A stretch of DNA of 16,523 nt from Stenotrophomonas_A sp036566925 (GCA_036566925.1 DATCVI010000149.1:1-16523), one strand, 5' to 3'. Shown: positions 1 through 8,655, counted from the stretch's first letter. The notes: generated by a model from the letters alone, not told the origin. A program made the numbers and translations.

Positions 1-2100
1 CTCGTTCAGCAGATTCTTCCCGCCAACGAACAGGCGCGTGCGGCCATCGCGCAGGATGTATTCCAGCGTCAGGTTCAGCATGTCGTAGCCGACTGAGCGT
101 GTTTCCAGGTACGAGGGGGCGATCCTGTGTTGGGGGACGACGCGGTAGAAGTCCACCTCGCCACTGAAGGCGCCCTGCTCGAAGCGCGCACGTGCGCCTA
201 TCCGCGAAGGTGGGGTGCGCGGCAGCTCATCGCCGTAGCTGAAGCGCGCGCGCACCTGATCGACATACGCGCCCACGGTGAGGTGGTCGGTCATCCGGTA
301 ATTCACTTCGGCCTCCAGGCCATGGAACTTGACGTCGTCCTGTCCGTACTTGATCAGGGTGAAGGCGTCGATCCTGGCGAGCGGACGGGCATAGATATAG
401 TTGTCGACCTGGTTCAGGTAGGCGCCCACGCTGAAATCAAGGTCGCCGGCAACCTTGCGCAGCACCACCTCGTAGTTGCGTGAGCTCTCCTTGCCGTAGG
501 GCGCGTTGTTTTGCAGCCCGCCGCAGGTCAAGGGGTCCGGCAACAGGCCGCATTCGTACGTGCGGGTCGCCATGTGCGGACCGCGTGCGTACATCTCCTG
601 CGCATGTGGAAGCCGCTGCGAGCGTGCTGCCAGGAACGTGAGGGAGAGGTCGGGTGCGAGACGCCAGCTGGCCGAGCCGGAGAAGGAGGTGGCAGTGTCC
701 TCGAACGCCGGGCGTCCGCGCGGATCCTGCTGCGGCGTGTGTTTGAGCCATTCCCGGCGGCCGCCCAGTTCGAAGTGCCAGTGTTCGTTCAACGTGTAGT
801 GCTCGATCAAGAAGACGCCGGTGCTGACGGTATCGACAGTGGGCAGGAAAGCTTCAATGCCCTGCGTCGACAAGCGGGTGTCGCTGTGTTGCACGCCCAT
901 CACGCCGGTAAGAGCACCGACAGGCGCATGTTCCAGCTCCAACCGGCTGTCGTAGCCCTTGTTGGTGAAGGTCGTGGCGATGGTGTTTCCTTCGAGCTCA
1001 TCGTGGCGATAGTCGGTGTGATTGGCACGGAACCGAACCTGCGCAATGCCGGGTAGCGGGTCCGAGAAATCGCTGCGCAGGTCCACTCGCTTGCTGCTCA
1101 GATCGATCCAGGCCTTGTGCGGGCCTTGCGACGGGCCGTGGTCGTGGCTGTGTGCGTGAGCGTGGTCACCCCGATGCATGCCTGGATGGGAATAGTGATC
1201 TCCGCAACGCAGCACGCTACCGACCGGCGCGCACCGCTCGTAGGTATGGCTGTGACCGGGAATGCCGTACTCGTCCTGGCGATAGGAATAGGCCAGGCCA
1301 ACATATCCGTTGTCGGTGACCCAGGACAGGCCAACGCTGCCGTTCTCAGATTGAGCGTAGGTATCTGCGATGTGCGATTTGTCGAACCCGAGCTCACGGT
1401 AGATCTTGGGATTCATTGCCGGCGCCACCAGCTTGGGCGCGCGGTAGTCATCGCGGTCCAGCGAGGAACCTTCAGCGTGCAGCACCCAGCTGTTGCCGAG
1501 CTGACTGGATATCGCCGCGCCAAAAGCTTTTTCTTTCGCGACGCTGTTGCCGCGGATCACCCATTGACCCTCCGAGCCGTTGGCCGGCAGCTGTGTCGGG
1601 ATCTTGTCGTCCAGCACATTGACCACCCCGCCGACCGCGCCACCGCCGTAGCGCAGCGTGGCCGGACCGCGTAGCACTTCGACGCGCGAAGCGAGTAGCG
1701 GATCGACCGTGACCGCATGATCCGGCGAGATCTCCGAGGCGTCGATGAGGCTGGAGCTATCCGCCAACACCTTCACCCGAGGCGCGGTCTGCCCGCGGAT
1801 GATGGGTCGGCTGACGGCGCCGAAATTGTCGGCGCGCACGCCAGGCAAGTGCTCGATCGCGTCGCCCAGGGTCGAAGCATCGCTGCTCAGGATCCGCTCG
1901 CGCGAAACGATGCTGTGTGGCGTGGCGATCTTGCTGGATTCCTCGCTCACGCCGGTGACGTGCAAGGTGTCGAGCGTTTGCAGCGACCGACGCTGCTTTT
2001 CATCGGCGGTTTCGGCCGCCAGGGCTGGCGAGCCCAGCGCGGCCAAGCCAAGCAGAACGTGGCGAACAGCGACCGCAAGCCGCGGGTTGTAGGGGGTCAT
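1..2100 (-). CDS. znuD: ZnuD-like TonB-dependent zinc receptor (3' end cut by window edge)
   Basis: Outer-membrane receptor that probably imports zinc using TonB energy. I translated the whole reverse frame: 700 codons without a stop, running off the window at position 1, so only the last few dozen residues of the barrel should be missing. It starts MTPYNPRLAV with a signal peptide ending near ALA-A (about residue 29), then a TonB-box-like TLHVTG and a plug domain carrying RVEVLRGPATLRYGGGAVGG near residues 139-158. Residues about 283-328 form an extracellular-loop candidate with eleven histidines, including HAHAHSHDH, and two cysteines. This is the hallmark of ZnuD-type zinc receptors. A GGAGG ribosome site lies 9-10 bases before the ATG, and a Zur-box-like palindrome lies 30 bases upstream. 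Codon use is looser than in its neighbours (CTA, TCA, ATA and AGT appear). It follows cca by 112 bases. The receptor family is certain; zinc as substrate is inferred from the His-rich loop and the operator. Confidence 0.88.
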   Translation of the reverse strand, partial: MTPYNPRLAVAVRHVLLGLAALGSPALAAETADEKQRRSLQTLDTLHVTGVSEESSKIATPHSIVSRERILSSDASTLGDAIEHLPGVRADNFGAVSRPIIRGQTAPRVKVLADSSSLIDASEISPDHAVTVDPLLASRVEVLRGPATLRYGGGAVGGVVNVLDDKIPTQLPANGSEGQWVIRGNSVAKEKAFGAAISSQLGNSWVLHAEGSSLDRDDYRAPKLVAPAMNPKIYRELGFDKSHIADTYAQSENGSVGLSWVTDNGYVGLAYSYRQDEYGIPGHSHTYERCAPVGSVLRCGDHYSHPGMHRGDHAHAHSHDHGPSQGPHKAWIDLSSKRVDLRSDFSDPLPGIAQVRFRANHTDYRHDELEGNTIATTFTNKGYDSRLELEHAPVGALTGVMGVQHSDTRLSTQGIEAFLPTVDTVSTGVFLIEHYTLNEHWHFELGGRREWLKHTPQQDPRGRPAFEDTATSFSGSASWRLAPDLSLTFLAARSQRLPHAQEMYARGPHMATRTYECGLLPDPLTCGGLQNNAPYGKESSRNYEVVLRKVAGDLDFSVGAYLNQVDNYIYARPLARIDAFTLIKYGQDDVKFHGLEAEVNYRMTDHLTVGAYVDQVRARFSYGDELPRTPPSRIGARARFEQGAFSGEVDFYRVVPQHRIAPSYLETRSVGYDMLNLTLEYILRDGRTRLFVGGKNLLNE

Positions 2101-2130
2101 GACCTGTGTCCTCCGGGGTTGAAGGACAAA

Positions 2131-2145
2131 TGTTATAAAGTAACA
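2131..2145 (-). promoter_or_regulatory. Candidate Zur operator (inverted repeat) of the znuD-like gene
   Basis: TGTTATAAAGTAACA has perfect five-base arms (TGTTA / TAACA) around a five-base centre. Read on either strand, one half reproduces the AAATGTTATA half-site of the known gammaproteobacterial Zur box; the other half is less exact. It sits 30 bases upstream of the receptor's ATG, where a bound repressor would block transcription start. This AT-rich patch stands out in GC-rich DNA. The core promoter is not clear: TTGCTG with TATAAC is possible but the 19-base spacing is long. Zur with zinc would be expected to repress the receptor when zinc is plentiful. Confidence 0.72.
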
Positions 2146-2190
2146 ATAGCGGCAAGCAGCAAGATTGCTGCATCGGTTCAAGCCATCTCT

Positions 2191-2209
2191 AAAGCAGCCC
2201 GCCGCGGGC
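2191..2209 (-). terminator. Weak candidate terminator after cca
   Basis: Three bases after the cca stop codon, GCCCGCCGCGGGC can fold into a five-base-pair GC stem with a three-base loop. On the minus strand it is followed only by TGCTTTAG, so the T-tract is poor. It may slow transcription between cca and the zinc receptor, but a true intrinsic terminator is not established. Confidence 0.3.
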
Positions 2210-2212
2210 GGC

Positions 2213-3451
2213 TCAGGTATCGCTGCGTCGGAGTGTGCGGGCCGCGCCGATGGCGGCGATTCGCGCCTTGGCCAATGCCTCGCCGACCTGCGGGCCCTGC
2301 AGGCCGTCGCGCGCCACATCGCGTGCATTGATGGCCAGCGCCGCCTCGTGCAGGCGGCACAATTCCGGGCCCTGTGGGTAGTCGGCTTCCTCGCTACCGA
2401 GCCGGCCGCGCTTGTCGGCCTCGCACACTACCGCGAGCTGGCCGATGCGTTCCGGACGCCGAAAGCCATCGCAGCGGCCGAGCAGCTCGTGCACCGTGGC
2501 GTCGCGCAACTCGGCGAGCCGATGCACATTGAGGTGTTCGCGGCAGGCGATCTCGGCGAGTTGGCGGTAATCCTGCGGCACCTTCAAGCGCTCGCTCATG
2601 GCGCGTGCCGGCTTCACCCCACGCTGCTCGTGCATGATGTGGCGCGGCCATTCTTCCGCCGGCGTCAATGCCTTGCCCAGGTCATGGCAGAGCGCGGCGT
2701 AGCCCACCAACGTATCGCCGGGGCGCAGGCGCGCGGCCATGTCGCTGACCATCTCCTGGTGCACGCCGGTGTCCACTTCCGGATGGAACTCGGCGCGTTG
2801 CGGTACGCCATACAAGGCGTCCACTTCCGGCAGCACGGCGGCCAGCGCGTCGGCCTCGCGCAAGGTGCGCAGGAATGCCGAAGGCCGCGGCGAGGCCAAG
2901 GCCTTGCGCAGTTCCTGCCAGACTCGCTCCGGCACCAGGGTGTCGAGCTCCCCGCTGGCGGCGATCTGGCGCATCAGCGCCAGTGTCGCCGGTGCCACGC
3001 TGAAGCCGAGGTTGGCGAAGCGCGCCATGAAGCGCGCTGCACGCAACACCCGCAAGGGGTCCTCGACGAACGCCGGGCCAACGTGTCGCAACACGCGGTC
3101 GCGCAGATCGCGCGCGCCGCCGTACGGATCGACCAGCGCGCCCTCGGTCGTTTGCGCGATCGCATTGATGGTGAAATCACGCCGCTGCAGATCCTGTTCG
3201 AGCGTTACCGAGGGATCGGCATCGACCACGAAACCGCGATAACCGCGGCCGGATTTGCGTTCGGTTCGCGCCAGCGCGTGCTCCTCGCCGGTCTGCGGAT
3301 GCAGGAACACGGGGAAGTCGCGGCCCACCGCTTTGTAACCCAGCGCCTCCATGCGGGCCTGGTCGGCACCGACGACGACCCAATCACGGTCGCCGGCGGG
3401 CAAGCCCAGCAGGGCATCGCGGACGGCGCCGCCAACGAGATAGATATCCAT
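2213..3451 (-). CDS. cca: Multifunctional CCA-adding tRNA nucleotidyltransferase
   Basis: Adds or repairs the 3'-terminal CCA of tRNAs in the cytoplasm, from CTP and ATP without a template. The 412-residue product opens MDIYLVGGAVRDALLG, the class II nucleotidyltransferase signature. Metal-binding aspartates are D21 and D23 in DRDWVVVG. RRDFTINAIA (about 90-99) and EDPLRVLRAARFMARF (130-145) are the conserved nucleotide- and tRNA-binding segments. An HD phosphohydrolase domain follows, with H223, H231 and HD at 256-257 (CHDLGK). This longer bacterial form carries phosphatase/phosphodiesterase activity in E. coli. Length and start match the E. coli family closely. The ATG lies 31 bases after the slt stop codon, with no clear promoter between, so it is probably co-transcribed with slt. 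No good Shine-Dalgarno sequence precedes the start. The identification is secure. Confidence 0.96.
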   Translation of the reverse strand: MDIYLVGGAVRDALLGLPAGDRDWVVVGADQARMEALGYKAVGRDFPVFLHPQTGEEHALARTERKSGRGYRGFVVDADPSVTLEQDLQRRDFTINAIAQTTEGALVDPYGGARDLRDRVLRHVGPAFVEDPLRVLRAARFMARFANLGFSVAPATLALMRQIAASGELDTLVPERVWQELRKALASPRPSAFLRTLREADALAAVLPEVDALYGVPQRAEFHPEVDTGVHQEMVSDMAARLRPGDTLVGYAALCHDLGKALTPAEEWPRHIMHEQRGVKPARAMSERLKVPQDYRQLAEIACREHLNVHRLAELRDATVHELLGRCDGFRRPERIGQLAVVCEADKRGRLGSEEADYPQGPELCRLHEAALAINARDVARDGLQGPQVGEALAKARIAAIGAARTLRRSDT

Positions 3452-3482
3452 CGCCGCATGATGCCCGAACTGCCGCCACCCC

Positions 3483-5450
3483 TCAGCGGCTGCCGGCCGC
3501 CGCCGCCGGCGTGTTGCACACGAATGCCTTGCGCTTGTCCTGCAGGGTGCCCACGAGGCGGTCGCTGAGCGGCAGGGCGTCGCCGTTGAGGCGCCAGTCG
3601 TAGATCACGCTGAAGGCGAGCACGCGTGCCACGTAGTCGCGGGTCTCCTTGTAACTGATGGTCTCGATCCAGAAATCCGGGTCGTGCGACGGGCGCTGGT
3701 CGAGCCAGCGCGCGGCGGGCGTAGGCCCGGCGTTGTACGCGGCAATGGTGATGTAGGGCTGGCCGCTGTACTTGTCCAACAACTGGCGCAGGTAGGCCGT
3801 GCCCACCGCGATATTGATCTCCGGGTCGTACAGGCTGGCTGCACCGGTATAGCCGGCCAGACCCGCGCGCTTGGCCACGCCGGCACCGGTGCCCGGCAAT
3901 ACCTGCATCAGGCCCATGGCATTGGCCGGCGAACGCGCGTTGGGATTGAACACGCTCTCTGCACGAATTTCGGCCGCCACCCAGGCCGGGTCCAGCGCGT
4001 TGCGCGCCGCCTCGCGGCGGATGCTCTCGCCGTGGTGCAACGGGAAACGCAGTTCGTACAGACGCTGTTCCTCGGGCCGCTTGCCCAGGCCATATACCGC
4101 GCGGTCGAACCAGCCGGCCTCGCTGGCCACTTCCACCGCCAGGCGACGCTGGGTGTCGTCGAACCGGCTCAGCGCATCGTTCCACTCCAGCGCAGCCCAG
4201 CCAGCGCGATCGAGCCGGAACAACTCCAGCGCACGCACCAAGGCCGGGTCGCGCGCCACCGCCGCACGCGCCTGCGCGCTGTCCTTGGGATCCCAGGGGC
4301 ACAGCACGTAAGGCTGGCGCAAGCGGTCGGCGGCGAGGAAGCCGTGGAAGGTGGGGCTCTGCGCCGCCGCACGATAGGCTGCCTGCGCGTCGCCGTTGCG
4401 GCCGGTCTTCTCGGCCAGGCGCGCGCGGAAGTATTGCCAGCGCGAGTCCTCGCGCTGCGCCGTCGGCATCTTTTCGATGCCGGCCAAGGCCGCCGGCCAG
4501 TCGCCGCGGGCCATGGCTTCGCGCACGCGCCATTCGCGCAGGCGTTCGTCGTACGAAGCTTCAGGCACCGCCTGCAGGCGTCGCGCGGAGTCTGGCAGGT
4601 AGGAGGCCACTGTCCACAACGCGATCTGGTAAAGCACCTTGCCGCGCTGGTCCGCATCCAGCGCGAGCGCATCTGCCACCGAGGGCAGCAAGCGCTCGGC
4701 GGCATCGGGGTCGGCCTTGGCCAGCGCGGACAGCCCGGCCACCGCGACCCGCCGGCTGCGGTCGGTGCGTGGCCAGGACAGGGCGCGGTTGTCGGCCTTG
4801 GCGACGAAGGCGGCGTAATCATTGGCCTGCGTCTGCTCGGCGGGCGGCAGGCCCACCGCAGCGGCGCGCATGACCGCAGGCAACTGCTCGTCGGCGGCCA
4901 GCTCGATGCGCTGCCAACGCAGTCCGGGGTCGAGTCCGCCGCGCGACGCCAAGCTTGCAAAGACCGTGTCGCAACCGTCGGGCAGTGCCTTGCCGGTGCT
5001 GCGCCACAGCGCTTGCGCATCGCTGTTCCATTGCGCGTCGGCACGGCCCAGGGCCTGGCGCGCCGTGAGTTCGGCGCAGCGCAGTCCGGAGTTCTCGGTC
5101 GGCTTCCAGTTCGCCAGCAGGGCCGGCCAGTCCTCGCGCCGGGCCAAGGCCGGCAGCCAGATGGAGCGGAACGCCTCGGCAACCGCCTGGCCGGGGTAAC
5201 GGCGCAGGAAATCCTGCGCTTTGGCGGTATCAACGGTGTCGATGTCGCGCTTGAGCGCGGCATATTCGAGCCAGCCGTAGATCGGGCTGCTGCGCAGGCC
5301 CGCATCGGCGGGGCTGCCACGGCCCGATTCGGCGGCCTCCAGCGCACCACGCATCGCCGCGCGTTGGGTTTCATTGCTCTGCGCGCTGGCGCCGAAAGAC
5401 ACGCAAGCCATGGCTAGCGCCCAGCAGAAGGAGTGCAGCGGATTGATCAT
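3483..5450 (-). CDS. slt: Soluble lytic murein transglycosylase (Slt70-like)
   Basis: Periplasmic enzyme that cleaves the MurNAc-GlcNAc bond of peptidoglycan with formation of 1,6-anhydroMurNAc, used in wall turnover. I chose the ATG at 5448-5450 (MINPLHSFCWALAMACV...), giving 655 residues with a signal peptide ending near GASA-QS. The same frame is open to 5516, but starting there would bury the signal peptide. The middle is an Ala/Arg-rich alpha-helical region as in the Slt70 superhelical domain. The C-terminal SLT domain shows RAESVFNPNA with catalytic glutamate E498, GLMQVLPGTG, and AAYNAGP. The family is normally about 620-660 residues. No strong Shine-Dalgarno precedes the chosen start. 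It is followed 31 bases later by cca, and is divergent from the large TonB-dependent receptor across 266 bases. Function is certain; the exact start is likely. Confidence 0.94.
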   Translation of the reverse strand: MINPLHSFCWALAMACVSFGASAQSNETQRAAMRGALEAAESGRGSPADAGLRSSPIYGWLEYAALKRDIDTVDTAKAQDFLRRYPGQAVAEAFRSIWLPALARREDWPALLANWKPTENSGLRCAELTARQALGRADAQWNSDAQALWRSTGKALPDGCDTVFASLASRGGLDPGLRWQRIELAADEQLPAVMRAAAVGLPPAEQTQANDYAAFVAKADNRALSWPRTDRSRRVAVAGLSALAKADPDAAERLLPSVADALALDADQRGKVLYQIALWTVASYLPDSARRLQAVPEASYDERLREWRVREAMARGDWPAALAGIEKMPTAQREDSRWQYFRARLAEKTGRNGDAQAAYRAAAQSPTFHGFLAADRLRQPYVLCPWDPKDSAQARAAVARDPALVRALELFRLDRAGWAALEWNDALSRFDDTQRRLAVEVASEAGWFDRAVYGLGKRPEEQRLYELRFPLHHGESIRREAARNALDPAWVAAEIRAESVFNPNARSPANAMGLMQVLPGTGAGVAKRAGLAGYTGAASLYDPEINIAVGTAYLRQLLDKYSGQPYITIAAYNAGPTPAARWLDQRPSHDPDFWIETISYKETRDYVARVLAFSVIYDWRLNGDALPLSDRLVGTLQDKRKAFVCNTPAAAAGSR

Positions 5451-5620
5451 GGATTCGAGGATACCGACCCGGAGTGAAGGGCCGTGACAAGCAAGGGGCG
5501 CTGATTGTGCCGCCAAGGACCGTCAGCGAGGCCGCGCAAACCCACCTGGATACCAACGGCGCACTCCCGTATTCATCCGCGGGCAAGCCGTTCCGGGCCG
5601 CAGCATCCCACGCTACGCGC

Positions 5621-5649
5621 TTGTCACCGCTTCACGATTTGTTTACAAA
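5621..5649 (+). promoter_or_regulatory. Candidate sigma70 promoter of the large TonB-dependent receptor
   Basis: TTGTCA (5621-5626, five of six consensus bases) and TACAAA (5644-5649, four of six) are separated by 17 bases, giving a predicted start near 5656 and a leader of about 60 bases. The -10 element lies inside TTTGTTTACAAA (5638-5649), an inverted repeat with five-base arms, which could also serve as an operator. The rest of the 266-base slt/receptor gap (5451-5716) shows no other feature that I recognise; I could not place the slt promoter. Confidence 0.5.
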
Positions 5650-5716
5650 GCAGCCAGGCCGCTGTGGCGCAGGGAGACGCTGCGGCCGTCGCATCCCCTT
5701 TGGAGAGAGAGATCGG

Positions 5717-8575
5717 ATGAGTAGCCTGCGCCGCGCCCCCTGCCAGCTCGCACTCGCGCTGAGCACGCTCCTGCTGCCTTGGTCGGCGTGGGCGCAAGAC
5801 CTGCCGCCCGAGGCTCCCACCCGCACCTTGGACAAGGTCCAGGTCACCGGCACCCGCATCAAGACCGCCGAGATGCAGGGCCAGGTGCCAATCCAGACCC
5901 TCAGCCGCGCCGATATCGAGCGTACCGGCCTGCAATCGGTGGGCGAGGTGCTGCAGCAGCTCACCGCCTCGGGTTCGGCGCTCAACACCAAGTTCAACTC
6001 CTCCGGCAACTTCGGTTTCCCCGCCGATGGCGGCGGCGTCGGCGCTGGCTCGGCGCAGGTTGATCTGCGCCACCTCGGTGCCAAGCGCGCGCTGGTGCTG
6101 GTCGATGGCGTGCGTTGGGTCAACGAATCCTCCGCCTCCGGCGTCGGCGCGTCGGTCGATCTCAACACCTTGCCGCTGGCGCTGGTCGAGCGCATCGAGG
6201 TGCTGGAGGACGGCGCTTCGGCCCTGTATGGCTCCGATGCGATCGCCGGCGTGGTCAACATCATTACCCGGCGCGAATTCGAAGGCGCGCAGGTGACGCT
6301 CAACTATGGCCAGTACGGCAAGGGCGACGGCAACAGCCGCGGCGTCGACCTGGCCTGGGGCACGCAGAGCGATCGTTACAGCCTGTTCCTCGGTGCCAGC
6401 TACGTGAAGCAGGATCCGGTCTGGGCCCGCGACCGCGCGCAGTCGCGCGAGCCGGTGCCCGGCACCGGCGTCGCCCTGGGCAGTTCGGCCACGCCCGATG
6501 GCCGCTTCGACTTCATCGACCCCAATACCGGCGCGCAGCAATCGCTCACGCCCAACGCAGGCGGCACCGGCACGCCGGTCTACGACGGCAGCGCCGGCTG
6601 CGTGCGCAGCGATGACTATCACTGCTTCACCTCAGCCGACCGCTACAACTTCGCCAGCGAGAACCTGCTGCTCACGCCGTCCGAGCGCAAGAGTGTGTTC
6701 GGACAGTTCCGCGTCTTCTTCAACGACGACGTGCAGTGGTACTTCAAGGCCCTGGGCAACCGCCGCGAGTCGCGCAACCAGTCCGCGCCCGAGCCGATCT
6801 TCCTCGGCCCGGAGGGCGCCACTGGCAATCCGTTGGCCGACAACATCGTCATCTCCGCCGCCAACCCGTACAACCCGTTCGGCTTCGCCCTGGACTCGTC
6901 GAGCAACCTGGTCATGATCGGCCGCCGTCCGGTCGAAGGCGGCCCGCGCGTGTTCGAACAACGCGTGGATACCGACTACTTCGCCAGCGGTTTCATCGGC
7001 ACCTTCGAGACCTCCTGGCGCACGTGGTACTGGGACGTCAACGCGATGTACAGCCGCAGCAAGGCCGAACAGACCAACACCGGCAGCTACGACATCTACA
7101 ACATCGCGCTGGCGCTGGGCGACCCTGCCGCCTGCGCGGCGGTGGCCGGCTGCGTGCCGCTCAATATCTTCGGCGGCGCCGGCAGCATCACGCCCGACAT
7201 GCTGCGCTGGATCCAGCCGGTCGTGCACGACCGCAGCCAGAACGAGCTCAGCCTGTTCTCGGCCAACCTGAGCAGCGAGTTGCTGCAACTGCCGGCCGGC
7301 GCAGTGTCCTTCGCCACCGGCTTCGAACACCGCCGCTACGAAGGCTGGTACCAGCCCGATCCGTTGACCGTCGCCGGCCACTACAACGGCGTGCCCTCGC
7401 AGCCGACCTCCGGCAGCTACAACGTCAACGAAGCCTATGTCGAACTCAGCGTGCCGCTGTTTGCCGGCGCGAAGTTCGGCGACCGACTCGACCTCAGCCT
7501 GGCCGGCCGCTATTCGGACTACTCGACCTTCGGCAGCGAGTTCACGCCCAAGTACGGCCTGCGCTGGCAGGTCACCGACGAGCTGGTGTTGCGCACCAGC
7601 TGGGCCGAAGGCTTCCGCGCGCCGACCATCGGCGAGCTGTACGGCTCGGCCGCGCGCGCCGACCTGACGCTGGTCGACCCGTGCTCGAACGGCAACAACC
7701 CCGCCAATTGCGCGAGCCTCGGCGTGCCGGCCGGCTTCCAGCAGGCCAACCCGCAGATCTCGGTGACCACCGGCGGCAACCGCGAGTTGCAGCCCGAGCG
7801 CGCGCGCAGCTTCAGCGCCGGCTTCGTCTGGAGCCCGTGGTTCGGCAACAACGCCGCCTGGGCCGACCGTTTCGATATCGAAGCCACCTTCTACCGGCAC
7901 CAGGTCGACGATGCGATCCAGGCCATCGATGCCCAGACCCAGCTCAACCTGTGCGTGCAGACCCTGGACCCGCAGTACTGCGACGGCATCACCCGCGCCA
8001 GCACCGGCGGCATCAACAGCTTCAACAACCGCCTGACCAACCTGGGCTCGATCAAGACCGACGGCTGGGACGTGGACCTGTTCTGGACCTTGCCGATCAC
8101 CACCATCGGCCGCTTCAAGGTCACCTGGCAGAACACCTTCGTCGGCCGCTACGAAGCCGTCGGCGCCGCCGGCCAGCAGCAGCCGCAACACCCCGGCGTG
8201 GAGGTCAACGACAGCGCGATCCCGGAATGGAGCAGCAACCTGGCGCTGGACTGGAACCTGGGGGCCTGGAATGCGACCTGGCGCCTGCGCCACATCTCGG
8301 CGCTGCGCGAGTCGTGCGGCAACGCGGTGGATTTTCCGGTGTGCCCGGACCCGGTCGCCAACCGCCACGACCTGGGCTCGGTGACCTACAGCGACGTGCA
8401 GCTGGGTTATCGCTTCGAGTGGCTCTCGGGCCTGCAATTGAGCGGCGGCATCAACAACCTGTTCGACAAGGATCCACCGATCTGCCTGTCGTGCTCGCTC
8501 AACGGCTATGACGCCTCCACCTACGACATTCCGGGTGGACGCTATTTGTACGTGCGGGCCGACCTGCGCTTCTAA
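5717..8575 (+). CDS. Large TonB-dependent outer-membrane receptor, substrate unknown
   Basis: Complete 952-residue receptor for energised uptake across the outer membrane. The frame is open from 5474, but the start at 5717 (MSSLRRAPCQLALALSTL) is preceded by the purine-rich site GGAGAGAGAG and gives a signal peptide ending AWA-QD at residue 26. VTGTRIK at about 44-50 is the usual plug entry. The plug then shows DLRHLGAKRALVLVDGVRW and VERIEVLEDGASALYGSDAI, followed by GVVNIITRR. A 22-strand barrel should follow, ending in RADLRF with the terminal aromatic residue of outer-membrane barrels. EGFRAPTIGELYG and NLFDKDPP are typical late-barrel motifs. Several cysteine pairs (for example around SAGCVRSDDYHC and ICLSC) suggest disulfides in loops. 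Xanthomonads carry many such receptors; nothing nearby identifies the cargo. No FecR or sigma factor is adjacent, and there is no N-terminal signalling domain. Confidence 0.93.
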   Translation: MSSLRRAPCQLALALSTLLLPWSAWAQDLPPEAPTRTLDKVQVTGTRIKTAEMQGQVPIQTLSRADIERTGLQSVGEVLQQLTASGSALNTKFNSSGNFGFPADGGGVGAGSAQVDLRHLGAKRALVLVDGVRWVNESSASGVGASVDLNTLPLALVERIEVLEDGASALYGSDAIAGVVNIITRREFEGAQVTLNYGQYGKGDGNSRGVDLAWGTQSDRYSLFLGASYVKQDPVWARDRAQSREPVPGTGVALGSSATPDGRFDFIDPNTGAQQSLTPNAGGTGTPVYDGSAGCVRSDDYHCFTSADRYNFASENLLLTPSERKSVFGQFRVFFNDDVQWYFKALGNRRESRNQSAPEPIFLGPEGATGNPLADNIVISAANPYNPFGFALDSSSNLVMIGRRPVEGGPRVFEQRVDTDYFASGFIGTFETSWRTWYWDVNAMYSRSKAEQTNTGSYDIYNIALALGDPAACAAVAGCVPLNIFGGAGSITPDMLRWIQPVVHDRSQNELSLFSANLSSELLQLPAGAVSFATGFEHRRYEGWYQPDPLTVAGHYNGVPSQPTSGSYNVNEAYVELSVPLFAGAKFGDRLDLSLAGRYSDYSTFGSEFTPKYGLRWQVTDELVLRTSWAEGFRAPTIGELYGSAARADLTLVDPCSNGNNPANCASLGVPAGFQQANPQISVTTGGNRELQPERARSFSAGFVWSPWFGNNAAWADRFDIEATFYRHQVDDAIQAIDAQTQLNLCVQTLDPQYCDGITRASTGGINSFNNRLTNLGSIKTDGWDVDLFWTLPITTIGRFKVTWQNTFVGRYEAVGAAGQQQPQHPGVEVNDSAIPEWSSNLALDWNLGAWNATWRLRHISALRESCGNAVDFPVCPDPVANRHDLGSVTYSDVQLGYRFEWLSGLQLSGGINNLFDKDPPICLSCSLNGYDASTYDIPGGRYLYVRADLRF

Positions 8576-8655
8576 TCTCTTCTCCCAACCCAGGCGTTTC
8601 CAGCCGATCGTCGGGCTATGTCGGGCGCCGCGCGACCAAACTAAGGCACCCGCTT

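Noticed and set aside
127..1674. Several plus-strand frames across the first 1.7 kb
   Set aside because: The whole region is one uninterrupted minus-strand receptor frame of 700 codons that I translated in full; the plus-strand frames carry no motifs.
2165..3568. 467-residue open frame on the plus strand antisense to cca
   Set aside because: cca on the minus strand has every family motif at the correct spacing, so this frame is a GC-driven shadow.
3684..5417. 577-residue open frame antisense to slt, and a 442-residue frame at 3205-4533 spanning slt and cca
   Set aside because: Both are shadows of well-identified genes; their composition is skewed and neither has a ribosome site or family motif.
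6632..8437. 601-residue open frame antisense to the large TonB-dependent receptor
   Set aside because: The opposite strand encodes a clear receptor with signal peptide and family motifs. The antisense product is rich in Ala, Val, Gly, Arg and His in the pattern produced by GC-rich codons read backwards, and has no recognisable domain.
8603..8616. Small hairpin CCGATCGTCGG in the gap between the receptor and the EEP gene
   Set aside because: The stem is four base pairs around a three-base loop, with no T-tract on either strand.
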